From Archegozetes longisetosus (lineage: Eukaryota > Arthropoda > Arachnida > Sarcoptiformes > Trhypochthoniidae): a DNA stretch of 64,000 bases. Of the stretch, positions 37,511 through 49,291 are shown piece after piece; positions within the stretch are counted from its first letter, which is position 1, and the number at the start of each line of letters is the position of its first letter. The notes beneath the pieces are model-generated. The model was not told where the DNA came from and searched no databases. It saw nothing but the letters and a program-made list of their open reading frames with translations. The translations under genes and the position numbers were made by a program. The stretch covers positions 2,438,001-2,502,000 of the forward strand of contig JAEMBT020000007.1 in assembly GCA_018873245.2 (NCBI GenBank), read 5' to 3'.

Positions 37511-38549
37511 CTACTTAAGAGGTTGTGTTGAATTTATTTTTTTGGGGCACCGTTCGGGTGCAACGCATTTTCCATTAACAGTATCACGAACTGTACCAAC
37601 AGAGCAGACACACGAAGGCCTACGAATCATAGCCTCACATAATGGACCAGTGGGATGCTCACAAGTTGCTGGGCATACGGGTACGAACTCGGAAGATTCT
37701 TCATTTTCTCCATTACACTCTGAAGGAGTGTTTTCGAAGTATCTTCAATGATAAAAATTAATTAGTTCTCATTGACCATTATTGAACATATCATAATCTA
37801 TTTATTGACAAATAATTTCAAATAATACTCATTATTAAGCAAAATTTTGTATTTATATGCTTACTAAAAATTGTTATCCTCGAATGAATCTGTTAAATCA
37901 TCTTCTACTCAACTCGTATTTCGAGAAAACGTGTTAAATGACTACAATAGTACCGCTGACTTATTCTATTCTTTCGACAAACTGTTCTATTACTATTTGT
38001 GCTATCTTACAACTACTAAAACAAATTTTCACAGCGAATAAACTAATTTGCTCATATCTTTCACAACGAATTTCTTAAAAATACCTCAGAAAAAATTGAA
38101 AGGATAGATTGTAAAATAAAATTCATTCTAATTTCATATCAAAAGTTCACATACTTTGGGCATTCATTAAGATTAACGCATTTGGCATTTTTATTATCTC
38201 TAACAGTGCCGTCTCTGCACTGACATGAAGGCTTGTTTATCAATGCTAGGCATCTCATCAGTTGAAGACTTCCGCATTCAAGTGGACAAACAGGTGTGTA
38301 ATCATATAAATACTCATGTGGTCCATTGCATTCAAGGCCTAAACCAAACACAAGAATAAATCAAAAATTAATTCTCTACAGTGAGAAACTTTCGATTACT
38401 GGAAGAAAGGCGTAACTCATACCTCATTACGCCTAGCATTTAAACATTTTTTCCTCCTAACTGTATCATATGATAGAAAATTATGTTAATTTACCTGCTA
38501 TTGAATGAATAGCTAATAAAAAAGAGGACAACGCAATAAATAGTTTCAT
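37511..38549 (-). CDS. Secreted protein with two TIL domains, gene 2
   Basis: Exons on the minus strand, 38549-38495, 38338-38155 and 37742-37511, give 156 residues. Residues 1-18 are a signal peptide (MKLFIALSSFLLAIHSIA). Each of exons 2 and 3 encodes one eight-cysteine TIL domain with the P-S-C-[QV]-C core; the family role is inhibition of extracellular serine proteases. Intron phases (1, then 2) and exon lengths parallel gene 1 at 15198-15775, so the pair arose by duplication of a whole two-domain gene. Domain 2 is more diverged and carries a short extra tail ending in ...STQPLK. It is divergent with the family A gene at 40303, separated by 1.75 kb. Confidence 0.88.
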
Positions 38550-38615
38550 TTTTTGGTATTATTTTTTTCCATAGATTTAAAAAATGATTTTTAAAGTTAG
38601 GACTAATTTCATTCA

Positions 38616-38622
38616 TTTTATA
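38616..38622 (-). promoter_or_regulatory. TATA box of TIL gene 2
   Basis: TATAAAA on the minus strand about 67 bases upstream of the ATG at 38549. Confidence 0.5.
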
Positions 38623-40302
38623 CTATTCTAGATACGGATATATTGGACAGTTAATGCATACAAGTGTGGGAAAGCTAAGTTATGTTTATGAAAATAACAA
38701 CTTCTTATCTTTAAGCACACGTTTGATGGATAACTATTTCTATTTAGAAGAAAATCCGAAAGTTATATCATTTTCTTGAAAAATAGTTTATTATTATTTT
38801 AGGGTTTTGAAATCTACTCAAAATTTTTAGATTTATCTATCAATGAATATTTTGGTCATCAATTTTTTTCATAGTAAATATAAAGTTTGCATTGAATAAA
38901 ATGAAAGGTTTAGTAGATTTTCTTGTTATTTGAGATAATTTTTAATCAGATAATGACACCGCAGAAATAAATCCGTTAAACTTTGTATTGTCTAAACATT
39001 GATACATTATAGGTGCAATGAATCTCTCTTATGAATCAGGAATTAAATATGTTAAAAGTTACGCAACAAAATAATAGAACGTATTTAGAGACAAAGTCAG
39101 TAAAAAAGATATTTTTATGTACATTCACTAACAAAAGTTCATGTAATTGAACTTGATAGTAAGTTTGACAAGACAAATTTTCTTATAACTTGATATCATT
39201 TTTTAAATCTTCAAAATTGATTACAGTCTAATAAGTCAATCAAAATGTATATTAATATAAGACAGCAATTGTTTCATTTAAAGTAAGCATATTTTTATTC
39301 TATATTCAAATAAATATTGAAATAATCAAATAACTAGTTTATTTATATCGAGTTAGTCGTTATCTGATAATCATCCAAAATAAATTTTATACAAAGCTTA
39401 AATTATTTGATTATTTCAGCACTTATTTGAATTTAAAGTACGCTTTCTTTAGATGAAAGAATGACTGCGTTATATCTATACAAAATTTGAATAATTTATT
39501 AGTTTGTAATCAATTTATTTTGAAGATTCAGGAAGTGATATGAAATCATAAGATAATTTGTAAGTCTTATCAATCTATTAAGTTCAATTGCATGGACATT
39601 TGTTAATTAGTTTAATTCTTTTTTAAACAGAAATCAGTGACGAACAATCTGTAAGTATTAATAATTCCATAGCTAGATTGTTCCTGTTACATTTGAGTAT
39701 TAATATGAATGATGTTTTTATTGATTAGGCTAGAAATCTAGAGAATAACTTTCTAGACTATTTAAATATAACCTCATCTACAAATGACAGTCTATATCTC
39801 TCTCCCTGAACAGACAAAGGTTTTTGAAATTTTCCCAAAATTCATATATCTCGTGGAAAGCTTTTTTGTTAATAGGTGCCGAATAGTTTTTGGAATCTGA
39901 GTATTTATTAATCTGATGCTAATAAGAATGGATTTCAGCCAATTATGAGAAAAAATCATTTTAACTAATGCTTTAATTTTACGAAAGAATTATAGCTCTA
40001 CTAAATTTTTTGAATTTACAGAAATGAAATTTTATTTATATTTAACGATCTAACAAAAGAAAATGAGAAGTTTGATTTAACAAAAAACATCTGATTCAAA
40101 TGATGTCAAGTCAGGCTTTGATTGCAGTTCTGATCGGAAAATATCGTGATTCAAGGTCTACAAAATTTCATGCAACACAAAATTCTAATGTTTAAGGGCA
40201 GGTCTAATTTATACTAATTATAACATCGAAAAATTACATAATATAAGTTTGTGCATTTGGTTAGTTATTCATTAGATAGTTCATTAGGTAGACAATAAAG
40301 TC
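38623..40302. other. Intergenic between divergent TIL 2 and family A copy 2
   Basis: AT-rich shared 5' region of two secreted-protein genes. No other coding sequence seen. Confidence 0.45.
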
Positions 40303-41059
40303 ATGAAATTACATTTTAGGTTTTTAAATATAATATACTTAATACTCATTAATTATTTCGACAATAATATTGTTAACACTCAAAGAGGAGGATTTTATGC
40401 TCGAAGTTTTGGCAGGTTTATTAATGGATGTGGTTGCGGGATGAGAGGTAAAGAGGAAATAGTTCGATAGCAAGAGAAAAGGGCATTTTTGATTGTTTGA
40501 TCGAATAGTACTTACGCCTTTTTGCTTACAATTTGTGATGTGCTGGAAATTGATCATGAAAATCTTTTTCAGCTGGTGTCAGGAGGAACAATGGCAATAA
40601 TGACGGAGGGAATGAAGGGTCAATATACGAAAAGCCTAATTTTCCGCCTGGGTATCAAGAATCAGTTCTTGCAATTGCAGCGTTTTGTAGTAAGAATTAT
40701 ATCCAGAATAAAATTTTTTGGAATCCTAGTTAATTAAGTTAATTTTTAATTATGTAGTTAAAAATCAAAATTGCGTCTCATTAGACGAACAAGATTCTCT
40801 CTACGAGTGCATGGTTGATGAAAGTGGGGATACCACCGAATCTATGCAAACGTTCCAAAAGTGTACCTCAAAGAACACAGATGGATGTGATAATAAATCT
40901 TTACAAGAATTACAGACTTGCATCGCAAAGATTGGTAAAAATAACAAAGTTTCGGTTCCCACAGAAACTACTGTTTGCATTCGTAAGAAATTATCTGTCG
41001 ATAACTTGGATTGTATGAGAGAAAAAAATATCCTAGTCTTAAAAATTTATTCCCGCTGA
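40303..41059 (+). CDS. Secreted cysteine-rich protein, family A (copy 2), frame break near the 3' end
   Basis: Exons 40303-40447, 40573-40689 and 40785-41059 (both introns phase 1) give 178 residues in the open frame. A signal peptide covers about residues 1-26. A Gly/Asn-rich linker precedes a six-cysteine block at 96, 114, 122, 133, 152 and 164 with spacing C-x17-C-x7-C-x10-C-x18-C-x11-C, identical to the gene at 2105. After C164 the frame enters a seven-A run (41022-41028) and ends soon after. In another frame the sequence continues with YPSLKNLFPLKPGP and ends at 41142, matching FPSLRPLLPINVGP of copy 1. Five or eight A's would restore the homologous tail. It may be an assembly error, a real truncation, or -1 frameshifting. 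AATAAA follows at 41236. Confidence 0.8.
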
Positions 41060-41235
41060 AACCCGGTCCTAGTGCTAAGAAGAGTGCTAATAAAGCAGCA
41101 AAGCCTAAGAATCCTCAGGGATGGAAAGTGTTTCAGGGATAGAATTGTTAGTTTTTCCATATGTTAGCCCTAAAGACTTGTTTTCCGGAAGACAGCGATT
41201 ATTTTTTTGAAAATTTTTGTCAAATCATTCTTTTA

Positions 41236-41241
41236 AATAAA
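41236..41241 (+). terminator. Poly(A) signal of family A copy 2
   Basis: AATAAA 94 bases after the alternative-frame stop at 41142. Confidence 0.5.
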
Positions 41242-42457
41242 TTTTACTTCTAAATAGGGATATTTGTAGCACGTTTTTGACTTTGTTTACACTTCAAACG
41301 AAAAAGAGTTCACCATTCTTAATTCTTTGGAAAAAGTTATTTATATCTCCATTAAGTTAATAATTGGTGTAAATTAGGTAATCATAGACTCATAATATGA
41401 TTATATTTGTTTATCTTTAAGGTTAAACTTTGGTTTATAATGATAAATAAAATTAATGAAGTATAGTTTTAACCAGTAAATCATGTAAATTGAAAATGTT
41501 CTAAAATATTAGTGCTAACTCGTGAGAAACAAAGTTTTTCTTTTGTTTTATTGTCTTAATAAACTTTAAACCAATAGGAAAATTGTTTCAACTTCACTTT
41601 TATTCCATTCAACTTTAATGAAACATATTACAGTTCAGCTTTACAGCAAATAATAGTGTCTATGAGGATCAATATGTTGTTTAATTTATTTAGTAGGATA
41701 TTTTAAAGCTGAAGTTCGTTTTAACGAAATTTTTTATAAAATAAGAATACTTTAAAACCTAATAATGAAACGCACTTTATTGTCAACGGACTTTGACTAT
41801 TGCAGTAATTTTAAAATATCAAGTTAGTGGAATTTGACTGCAATTCAGTGCTGTCACTCTTTATGATAAAATATTTTTATTTTTTGATCAACTCTTCAAG
41901 TATTTCATCAATGGTGTAATGTTACGTGATTTAAATTGAGATTAAAGTATTGCATCTAGAAGTTAAGTTTTAAATATTTTGAAGTTCCGAATGAGATATT
42001 AAAGATGAGAATTTCAAAATATTAAAACGCTTCAGCTCAGAATTAACATACACTGAATTGTTAATAAAATAAAGCATTTGTGAAAAAAATATTAATTTTT
42101 TCAGCTGGTAGATGAACAAAATTTGCTCAGAATGAGATACATTCTGTACTAGCTAATCTGAAACCCAGACTGTTCAGCTTAGATCTGGACACTTGGTCAC
42201 CCTAGCATGTCACACTGCGGACACTTAAAAAGCTCGTTCCGGGACATCTATTAAGTTAATGTGTAAATCGATAAATAGATAAATGGACCATCTAAAAACT
42301 AATTTCGGCGAAATGTAAAATAGATTGAGTTAATTTTCAAATTTTAAACTTTTGTTATTTAATAACAATATTATGATAATATATCTGTATAATTATTCGG
42401 TACAATACAATCACTGTAAACAAATGGCGTTTCATAATATTGATCCCGATTTTCATA
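41242..42457. other. Intergenic between convergent genes
   Basis: No supported gene. A locally GC-richer patch at 42160-42245 looks like a repeat edge but no ends could be defined. Confidence 0.4.
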
Positions 42458-43714
42458 TTATTGCAATTCGTTATAATTAATTCTATCGAAATTATTCTCT
42501 GGTGCTTTCTTCATATCGTTTCTCGCATTTGTATTCATTGAGTTTCGGTTGCTTTTTCTAATTCTATAGCAAACAAACAGACTGATTATCACAAAAAATA
42601 TTACAATGGAAATAAAAGCAGCGATAATTATAACTAATAAGTTATCATTTCTAGAATTATCTCTAGTGTTCTTGTCGTTCAAATTTTCTTCGTTTTGATT
42701 CCATTCATAATACTTGACATAGTCAATAATGAACTCTGAATCTGTAAAGTTATCGTTAATATCTTCGTATTTAGTGCTAAAAGGAAACTCATTATTAAGA
42801 GTTATTTTAAAGTCATGATCGAAGGGCTGACCCTTTGCTGCGTATATCCCCTCTTTATATGATTTAATGAAATACTTGTCGAGACTTCGTTTGAGTACAA
42901 TATTTTCGTCAATTTTCCAAATCATTTGTCTTTTAGTCCATTCGAGCACAAAAACATGAAAACCAGTTTCGATGAATGACTTTTGAGTTTTACTCAAACG
43001 GTAATAATCTTCTATTTCGTCTCCATATGCAATACCGACTCCCGCGCCGTTTGACCATTGTTTCAAATACTGTTTGACGTCAAAGAATATATATACAACA
43101 CCACTTCTTCTCCCTTCCGAACCGTATAAGTAGTTCATTGGCTCCAAAACTATATGCGCACCCGCATTATTGTGTTCAACACTTGCATTTACCTCAAACT
43201 TGCCATAGGCCCATCCAAACTTGGTTCCAATTTCAGATATAAATATTTTACAAGAATTGTTATGATTAATTTGATCATTTCTTGTAGCTCTTAGTATTAA
43301 CTTTTGATTTACAATTTGAATATTATTTGAGCGACACAGATAATCTAATTGGATAACATGAGATAATATTTTAAGAATATTCTGTGATTCATACGTTTAA
43401 TTTTACTTAAACCTGAGATAAAAGACAATATAAATCATCCGTACGAATTAAAATTTCTAAAAATGAACTAATTTGACTCATCCCTTTCCAAAAGCATTTA
43501 TTGAATTTTAAAACGAAAACCCAAAAACTTGTCAAACTTTATTAGTCTCACCAAAACTGTCAGTACTGATGATCCATTGATCCTCATTAATCTTATCATC
43601 AGTAAAATATTGACTCCATTTCAAAACCCAGTTATCACACAAAACAAAAAATTTGTCTTGCTCTAAGTACGCGCCAAATAATATCAAAAAAACTGTTTTA
43701 TTAATGTTTATCAT
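42458..43714 (-). CDS. Membrane-anchored GH16-fold protein without catalytic acids (beta-glucan-recognition type)
   Basis: Two minus-strand exons, 43714-43552 (donor gtgaga) and 43344-42458, give 349 residues. A hydrophobic N-terminus (about 1-26) fits a signal peptide. Residues 55-280 follow the GH16 laminarinase layout: FGWAYGKFEVNAS, then a Y-G-S loop, FHVFVLEWTKRQMIWKID, and the closing strand IIDYVKYYEW. Where active enzymes have E-I-D-I-(M)-E, this protein has V137-V-Y-I-F-F142 after RSG, so both glutamates and the aspartate are gone. This matches arthropod GNBP/beta-GRP proteins, which bind microbial beta-1,3-glucan without cleaving it. A transmembrane helix at 290-312 and a basic cytoplasmic tail make it a type I surface protein; known GNBPs are mostly secreted. 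The binding role is inference. Confidence 0.8.
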
Positions 43715-43779
43715 TTTAGTCTAAGGTCCTGAAAGTTTGCTCAATCTAATAATTGGTTTATGGACCACTTTGTGTGAGA

Positions 43780-43856
43780 AGATAATGCATCCTTTACATA
43801 GCAAATTATCTTTATGTAAGGAAATAATGCATCCTTTACATAATAAATTATTTATT
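43780..43856. repeat. Two-copy 44-bp direct repeat upstream of the GH16-like gene
   Basis: The block ataatgcatcctttacata followed by an aaattat is repeated about 44 bases later, 70-140 bases upstream of the start codon of the minus-strand gene. It may be promoter-proximal. Confidence 0.7.
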
Positions 43857-44894
43857 CAATAATGAATAGTAACAATAATTTGTCGCTTTATTAAGTTTTA
43901 AATCATTGATATATTAATTTTGTATTTAATTTGATTGTTAATTAATTGAGACATCAAATTATTAATTATACAGTATATACTATCGAAATGAAGCTGATTG
44001 TGTCAAAACTGTTTTAGAAATCAGAGTTGACTGGCATCGTAACAAAATTTTAAATATTCTTTTAATATGTTCAACAGCTGTAGTGGGCGTTCCATCAGAT
44101 TCTAGAAAGTATAAAAAGTGCTGCATCCACATCAACTAAATCTACCTCTGATTAATGTATGAGGAAATCCTTTGCAAATGCTCCGATTGTTCATTTAAAT
44201 TTATTCTCATTTCATACGTTAACCTAATGTTTTGAAGTTTTGATTTAAAAATAAAATTCAGGAACACAACAAAGTCTAAAAGATTTAAGTCATCAACAAT
44301 TGACTTACAGATAATAAAAATCAATAATTTTGATTTACAACTAAGTGAGATTTCATTAAATATTTTGAATTTTGTCAGATGAACCCATTCTAATAGTGAT
44401 TACTTCTTAATACTAATACTGATCAATTCATATATCATAATCTTTTTTACTTTTAATGATAGAGAAGATACTTTTAACAAAATGGATTAGATTCAAATTT
44501 GATAAATTCGTATTTAGAAAATGTTATAATGTATAACGTTAACTTTGTCAAAATGATATTATACTATGTAATTATATAGTACATTAAATAAAGTTATGCA
44601 AAACCCATATAATACAATAGACTTTTTGTTAAACCTGTCAATCAACACTGAAAATTTTTAGTCCGACAATAGAGTTGACAATTGTTGCCTAAATATGAGG
44701 AATAAAATCATCAGTCATATGTTTGAACTTGTAAACAAACTTTTTATTGATAGTGAATCACATTTTTATTAAATTTGAGTACATACGAAAAACATTATCT
44801 AAACCTATATAATAGCAAATCATTTTTGCGACCATTATTAGATTTGTATTCGTAGTTATCTTCAATAAACAATATGAGAAATAAAATCTGAATT
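43857..44894. other. Intergenic, nothing recognised
   Basis: AT-rich with only chance open frames. Confidence 0.5.
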
Positions 44895-44900
44895 TTTATT
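44895..44900 (-). terminator. Poly(A) signal of the copper monooxygenase gene
   Basis: AATAAA on the minus strand, 48 bases past the stop codon at 44948. Confidence 0.6.
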
Positions 44901-44947
44901 CAAGATTCGAGTCTAAAATAATGTGAAATCTGATGAGAAACTTGTAC

Positions 44948-47900
44948 TCAGAAAATATGATTCGAGTGAATCATATATCTTGGCTTTGATCCAAATTTGA
45001 CTAAATATAAAATAATACATATCATGATAACTACAACAAAAAAAGTAATCCAAACAAAAATATTAGAATAATTGTGAACAATTCTCTTTGAATGACTTGA
45101 TTGACATTTTCTTTCTACAGGTTTGTAGACCTGATCCAATTCTGGATAACCAATAAGTGAATCGAATTCTTTGTCATTGTCTGTTTTAGCCCAATAGCAT
45201 TCAGGCTTTTGTATAGCTTTAAGCATAAGGTTCTTTGAATCGCTAACTATTTTCTGACTCCAGTCCTGTTTTTCACTTATGTAGTCAATCAAACTTTGGT
45301 TTTGTAAAGATTTTGGAAGTTCTATAATTGGCTCATGTTTTGAGTTTCTTATGCAGTGATAAAAAATTAGATTCAAGATTAGAGAAAAACATGTTTTTAA
45401 GTCAATGAATACCTGATCACTTTTTGCACATCAGCCAAAGTGATGATAGTTTGATCTGAAAGTGCACTGAAACACGGCTTTGAATCTTTCATTCTTGGGT
45501 AATAGTATAGGAACGCAGCACACATTTCATCACTCGTTGCGTACCCGCCCTAAAAATGATTGAAGTATTAAATTGTGAGAAATTATTCTTATATTATATT
45601 TATCCAGTACAAGAGTAGTTTTATTCCTTTTCGTAGAATCATAAGTGCATTCAACAGTTATTTGATCTCCAGGTTTGATTTTAACCATTGGATTCAACAG
45701 ACGGAATGTTTGAAGATTGAAATCATAGTTTTGGTCAAATTCAATCCATGGTAACTCTTTTCTGCCTCGGAAGTGACGCGTTTTAATTTCTCTAGCTAGT
45801 ATGACATAAGATCATTTGAAGTATTTACTGTCTTTTGTACACTTTCGAAAATTTGATACACCAAAAGGGCTTAAGTCTCATTGAACGCCTCAAAAAGAAA
45901 ATTCATTATTCACTACTAGAAATGGATTCTTGATCAAAACAAATCATATTTTTAGTAGTTATTCGGTTTCAAACATTTTATTATTTGGTAGTTATAACAG
46001 AGTCATACGAAAGAGTTGAATACTACAACAAGCTGTTATATTTTAAAATTAATAACCTTACATTGCTTGATGTACTTCAATTTTCCCTTCTCTCATTGAG
46101 AATATGGTTGAAAATTGAAAACTTCGTTTAATTACTGCAGAATTAAGAGGTGCATAAAACAGTTTCATTTTCAAGCTAATATCTCGAGTATTTCTGAGCT
46201 TTTCTAAATCAGTATTTTTATCGAGACATTTTTTGGGTTTCCGTAGTATAGAGCCCAAAGACTCTTTATAACTTCTTCCTCAGTGTGAAGTTGCCCTCAA
46301 AATTTCAACGATTGACTCTCATATGAGTTATGTAAAGTTACTTTTGGTCACAAAGGGGCAACTTTGAAAAACTTGGTGGTTATAGCGATTTTTAGTATAT
46401 TTTGGTGATTTCAGTGCAATTAAATTCGTTGAAAATGACTCTGAAGTCTATATATATTAGTGGTATAAAAATCTATGAACTTAGTTCCGAAAGTAAAATT
46501 GAATTTTAACCAAAAATCCTTTCTCTACTTATTACATTTATGAGATGAGAGGCTCTTATCTGATAATATTTTGCTTATAAACCCTAATATTTTTGGTAAT
46601 AAAACTCTTGAAAAGAATTTTGATAGTAAATGAACTTATGACTGGCATGAATCACTCAGCACTTCGATAGTTTAATTTTTGATGTGCTCCTTCACCATCT
46701 AGACTTCTTAAAAGTGTAAAAAAGACAGCAAATTCTTTATATCACGAATACAAAATAGTATTCAACAATTTCTTAAAGAACATATTCTTAATTTCTAATA
46801 AACAAATTTTGGGCTAAGATTTGGAAACTTAAATCCATTGACTCGATTGGGATTTAAATACTTAAGAAACGCAATTCAGGTTTTAACTCAATTTAAAGAT
46901 TTACCGAGAAGATGTGCGTGAGGCCAAATAGCAAAAACATTCAAACCTTCGTTGTCTATGGCCTGTAAAGTGCAGTTGGAGTTAAATTTTTATTTAAGAT
47001 GATTTATGTTTCTCACAAACATTTTCCAAGCACTTAGGATCGCAGTGACCACTAATATGAAACTGGTTCTGATTTGGTGGAACAAACATCCTGTTATCAA
47101 GAGGTGACCCCACACTCAGTGTGAATGCCTCGTATTTTCTTAGATTCTCTGTATAGTAAAATTTAAGGCCTGAAGAATCAACTCTCCCTTCAATGAGTTC
47201 TGGATTGTCGTAATGAATATTTAGTAATAGATAAATATTGGAATTTTGATCTCCCAGTGGAAACCCAACATCTTGTGGCAAAGAGAATGAACCTGCGCCC
47301 ACAGCCCACATGAAGTATGGGTTGAAACAGTGTGTGAAGTCTTTTGGCATATTTGCTGCTGATGTACAATCAGCTCCTTCTTCATGCAAGTGCTTTTCGA
47401 GTTGTTTGGAATCTGGATGAAAGCATGACATCACTGTTATGTGGTGAACGAATGCCTCGTTTCCCGATGTTATATATGGTTCGTACTAGAAGTGTATTCA
47501 AATTACTAATTGACTAAAACTTCTTATGTTAGAAAAATTAGTATGCCCAAATTTATTTTTATTCTTATTTGTTTTTTATTTTTTGGCTAATTTCATATTG
47601 AAACTAATCAAGTTTAAATATAGTATTTACCTTTACAACGTGTCGATTGGAGTTCGGTAATTTGAATATTTTACACCAATAAGTTGTCTCTTTTTTATCT
47701 ATTGTAATCTATAAATGAAAAATTGAATTTCAGGTAAATGTACCTCATATCGCAACTCACGCAAATTTGTTTAATTTTCTAAATGAATTACACTTTAAAA
47801 ATAAACTCACATTTTGAACATTCAGTATAAATGTTTTCAAATCAGTTTCTTTTGGTTCATTTTCATACGATTCTGTATAAGATAATAGTAAAACACTTTT

Positions 47901-49291
47901 CGATCCTCTTTCATGCCTTCCATGGATTCTTATTTTATCGGCTGATTTTGGGTCATAATCACTGTAAGCATAGATAAGACGAGTTGTGTCTCTTGTTATT
48001 TGTCTGTCAAACTCTTTATCGCATGTGATATAAGGTCGAGAAAATTTGATTATAGTATGAGTTGAGTTTTGTTTTGAGTCCAATAGAATCCAGTCTTGAC
48101 TTTCATCGATTTGAGGCAATGTCTCATCTGTCGCGTACCGATCCTGCAAAATGAGACTTTCTTATTAATTGAACACATTTGTCAATAAGGCATATGTAAG
48201 TCAAAAATCGCAGCAAAGATAGAAATTGAAGAAAATTTGATGGACAGAAACCTTAAAAATTCAATTAAATGACTTTTGGGTAGAATTGAATTTTATCAAA
48301 TGAACTATAGAAATGAGTAATAAACATATCTTTAATAGAAAAATGATGTCGATCTAAAGAATTAAACTATTGACAGGTCATTATATGCAGTGACTTCAGC
48401 TCTAATTACGAGTTGATTCAAATTGTCTGCTGAATACTCTTTTCTCTAATGTTTCATTCATAACACATTTTGATTATTATTAAAATGACCACAAAACGCT
48501 GCGCCAAATGGTATACAAGCCTCTAATTGTTATAGAAAAGATAAGACAAGTTTCAAACATTTTAATTTTAGAGAATTTCCTTAGCTGTATGTCAATTTCT
48601 GGTCAAAGTAAAACTTTTACCGGAAATGCAGTTAACTTTTGGTTAGAGACTAGTATTTAACAGTTTACCTACAAAATATAATATTGTTGATTCTAATTTC
48701 TCAATTTTTCAGTAAAAATTTTATTAAATTCTTATTTTATTAAAGACAATTTATACTAACGAATCCTCCTTTTCAAAGTTTAATCTAACCTAAAACACGA
48801 AGTCTAAGAGTAAAACTATGCATAAAATTAAAATGAATCTGATTTGTTCAGATAATCTACATCATAAAATAACACACAATATTCGAGAAAACTAGCCAAG
48901 TATAAATTTTTCTTATCTGACTAAATATATCTTTGAAATGAGTGGTGTAGCAGAAAAATCTGATCAATTGTTAAACTATCGAAATGATAGAAAATCTAAA
49001 ATATTAACAAAAATTCACATGAAAATAGGTTTCTCCAGTATTATCATTAATCCACGACATTATGAGATCACTTCCTTTCATACCACCGTTTGGTGATAAA
49101 CCAAATCCAATCCATCCTTTTGTTTGTACTTCACATAAGAAAGTGATTGTTTCGTTCACATCATTTATATTCCATTTGACACTATATTTTTCGAGTGGAT
49201 CTAACCATAACTGATAACTCCAAATTTCATTATCTGCATTAATATAATTCAATGAGAAACATATTAAACAAAGAAGTGAGTGAATAAACAT
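44948..49291 (-). CDS. DBH/MOXD1-like copper type II ascorbate-dependent monooxygenase, eight exons
   Basis: Minus-strand exons 49291-49019, 48143-47811, 47708-47631, 47485-47021, 46962-46905, 45795-45611, 45549-45413 and 45347-44948 give 642 residues, close to the 610-640 usual for the family. Residues 1-19 are a signal peptide. A DOMON domain spans about 25-170 (WIGFGLSPNGGM). The monooxygenase domains keep every copper ligand: CuH site H242, H243 (FVHHITVMSC) and H319 (LLNIHYDNP); CuM site H398, H400 (WPHAHLL) and M473 (SDEMC). A transmembrane helix lies at about 606-627, so the protein is membrane-anchored in the secretory path. Resemblance is to MOXD1, whose substrate is unsettled, and to dopamine/tyramine beta-hydroxylases. 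Two donors (exon 4 GTTTGT, exon 6 GTACTG) are weak but give perfect phase and homology. Confidence 0.9.

Noticed and set aside
42160..42245. GC-richer patch with GGACACTTGGTCACCCTAG-like words
   Set aside because: Looks like a repeat edge, but no second end or duplication is visible in the window.
46058..46258. 66-codon minus-strand frame in intron 5 of the copper monooxygenase
   Set aside because: Exons 5 and 6 join in phase with perfect family alignment; there is no room for extra sequence.
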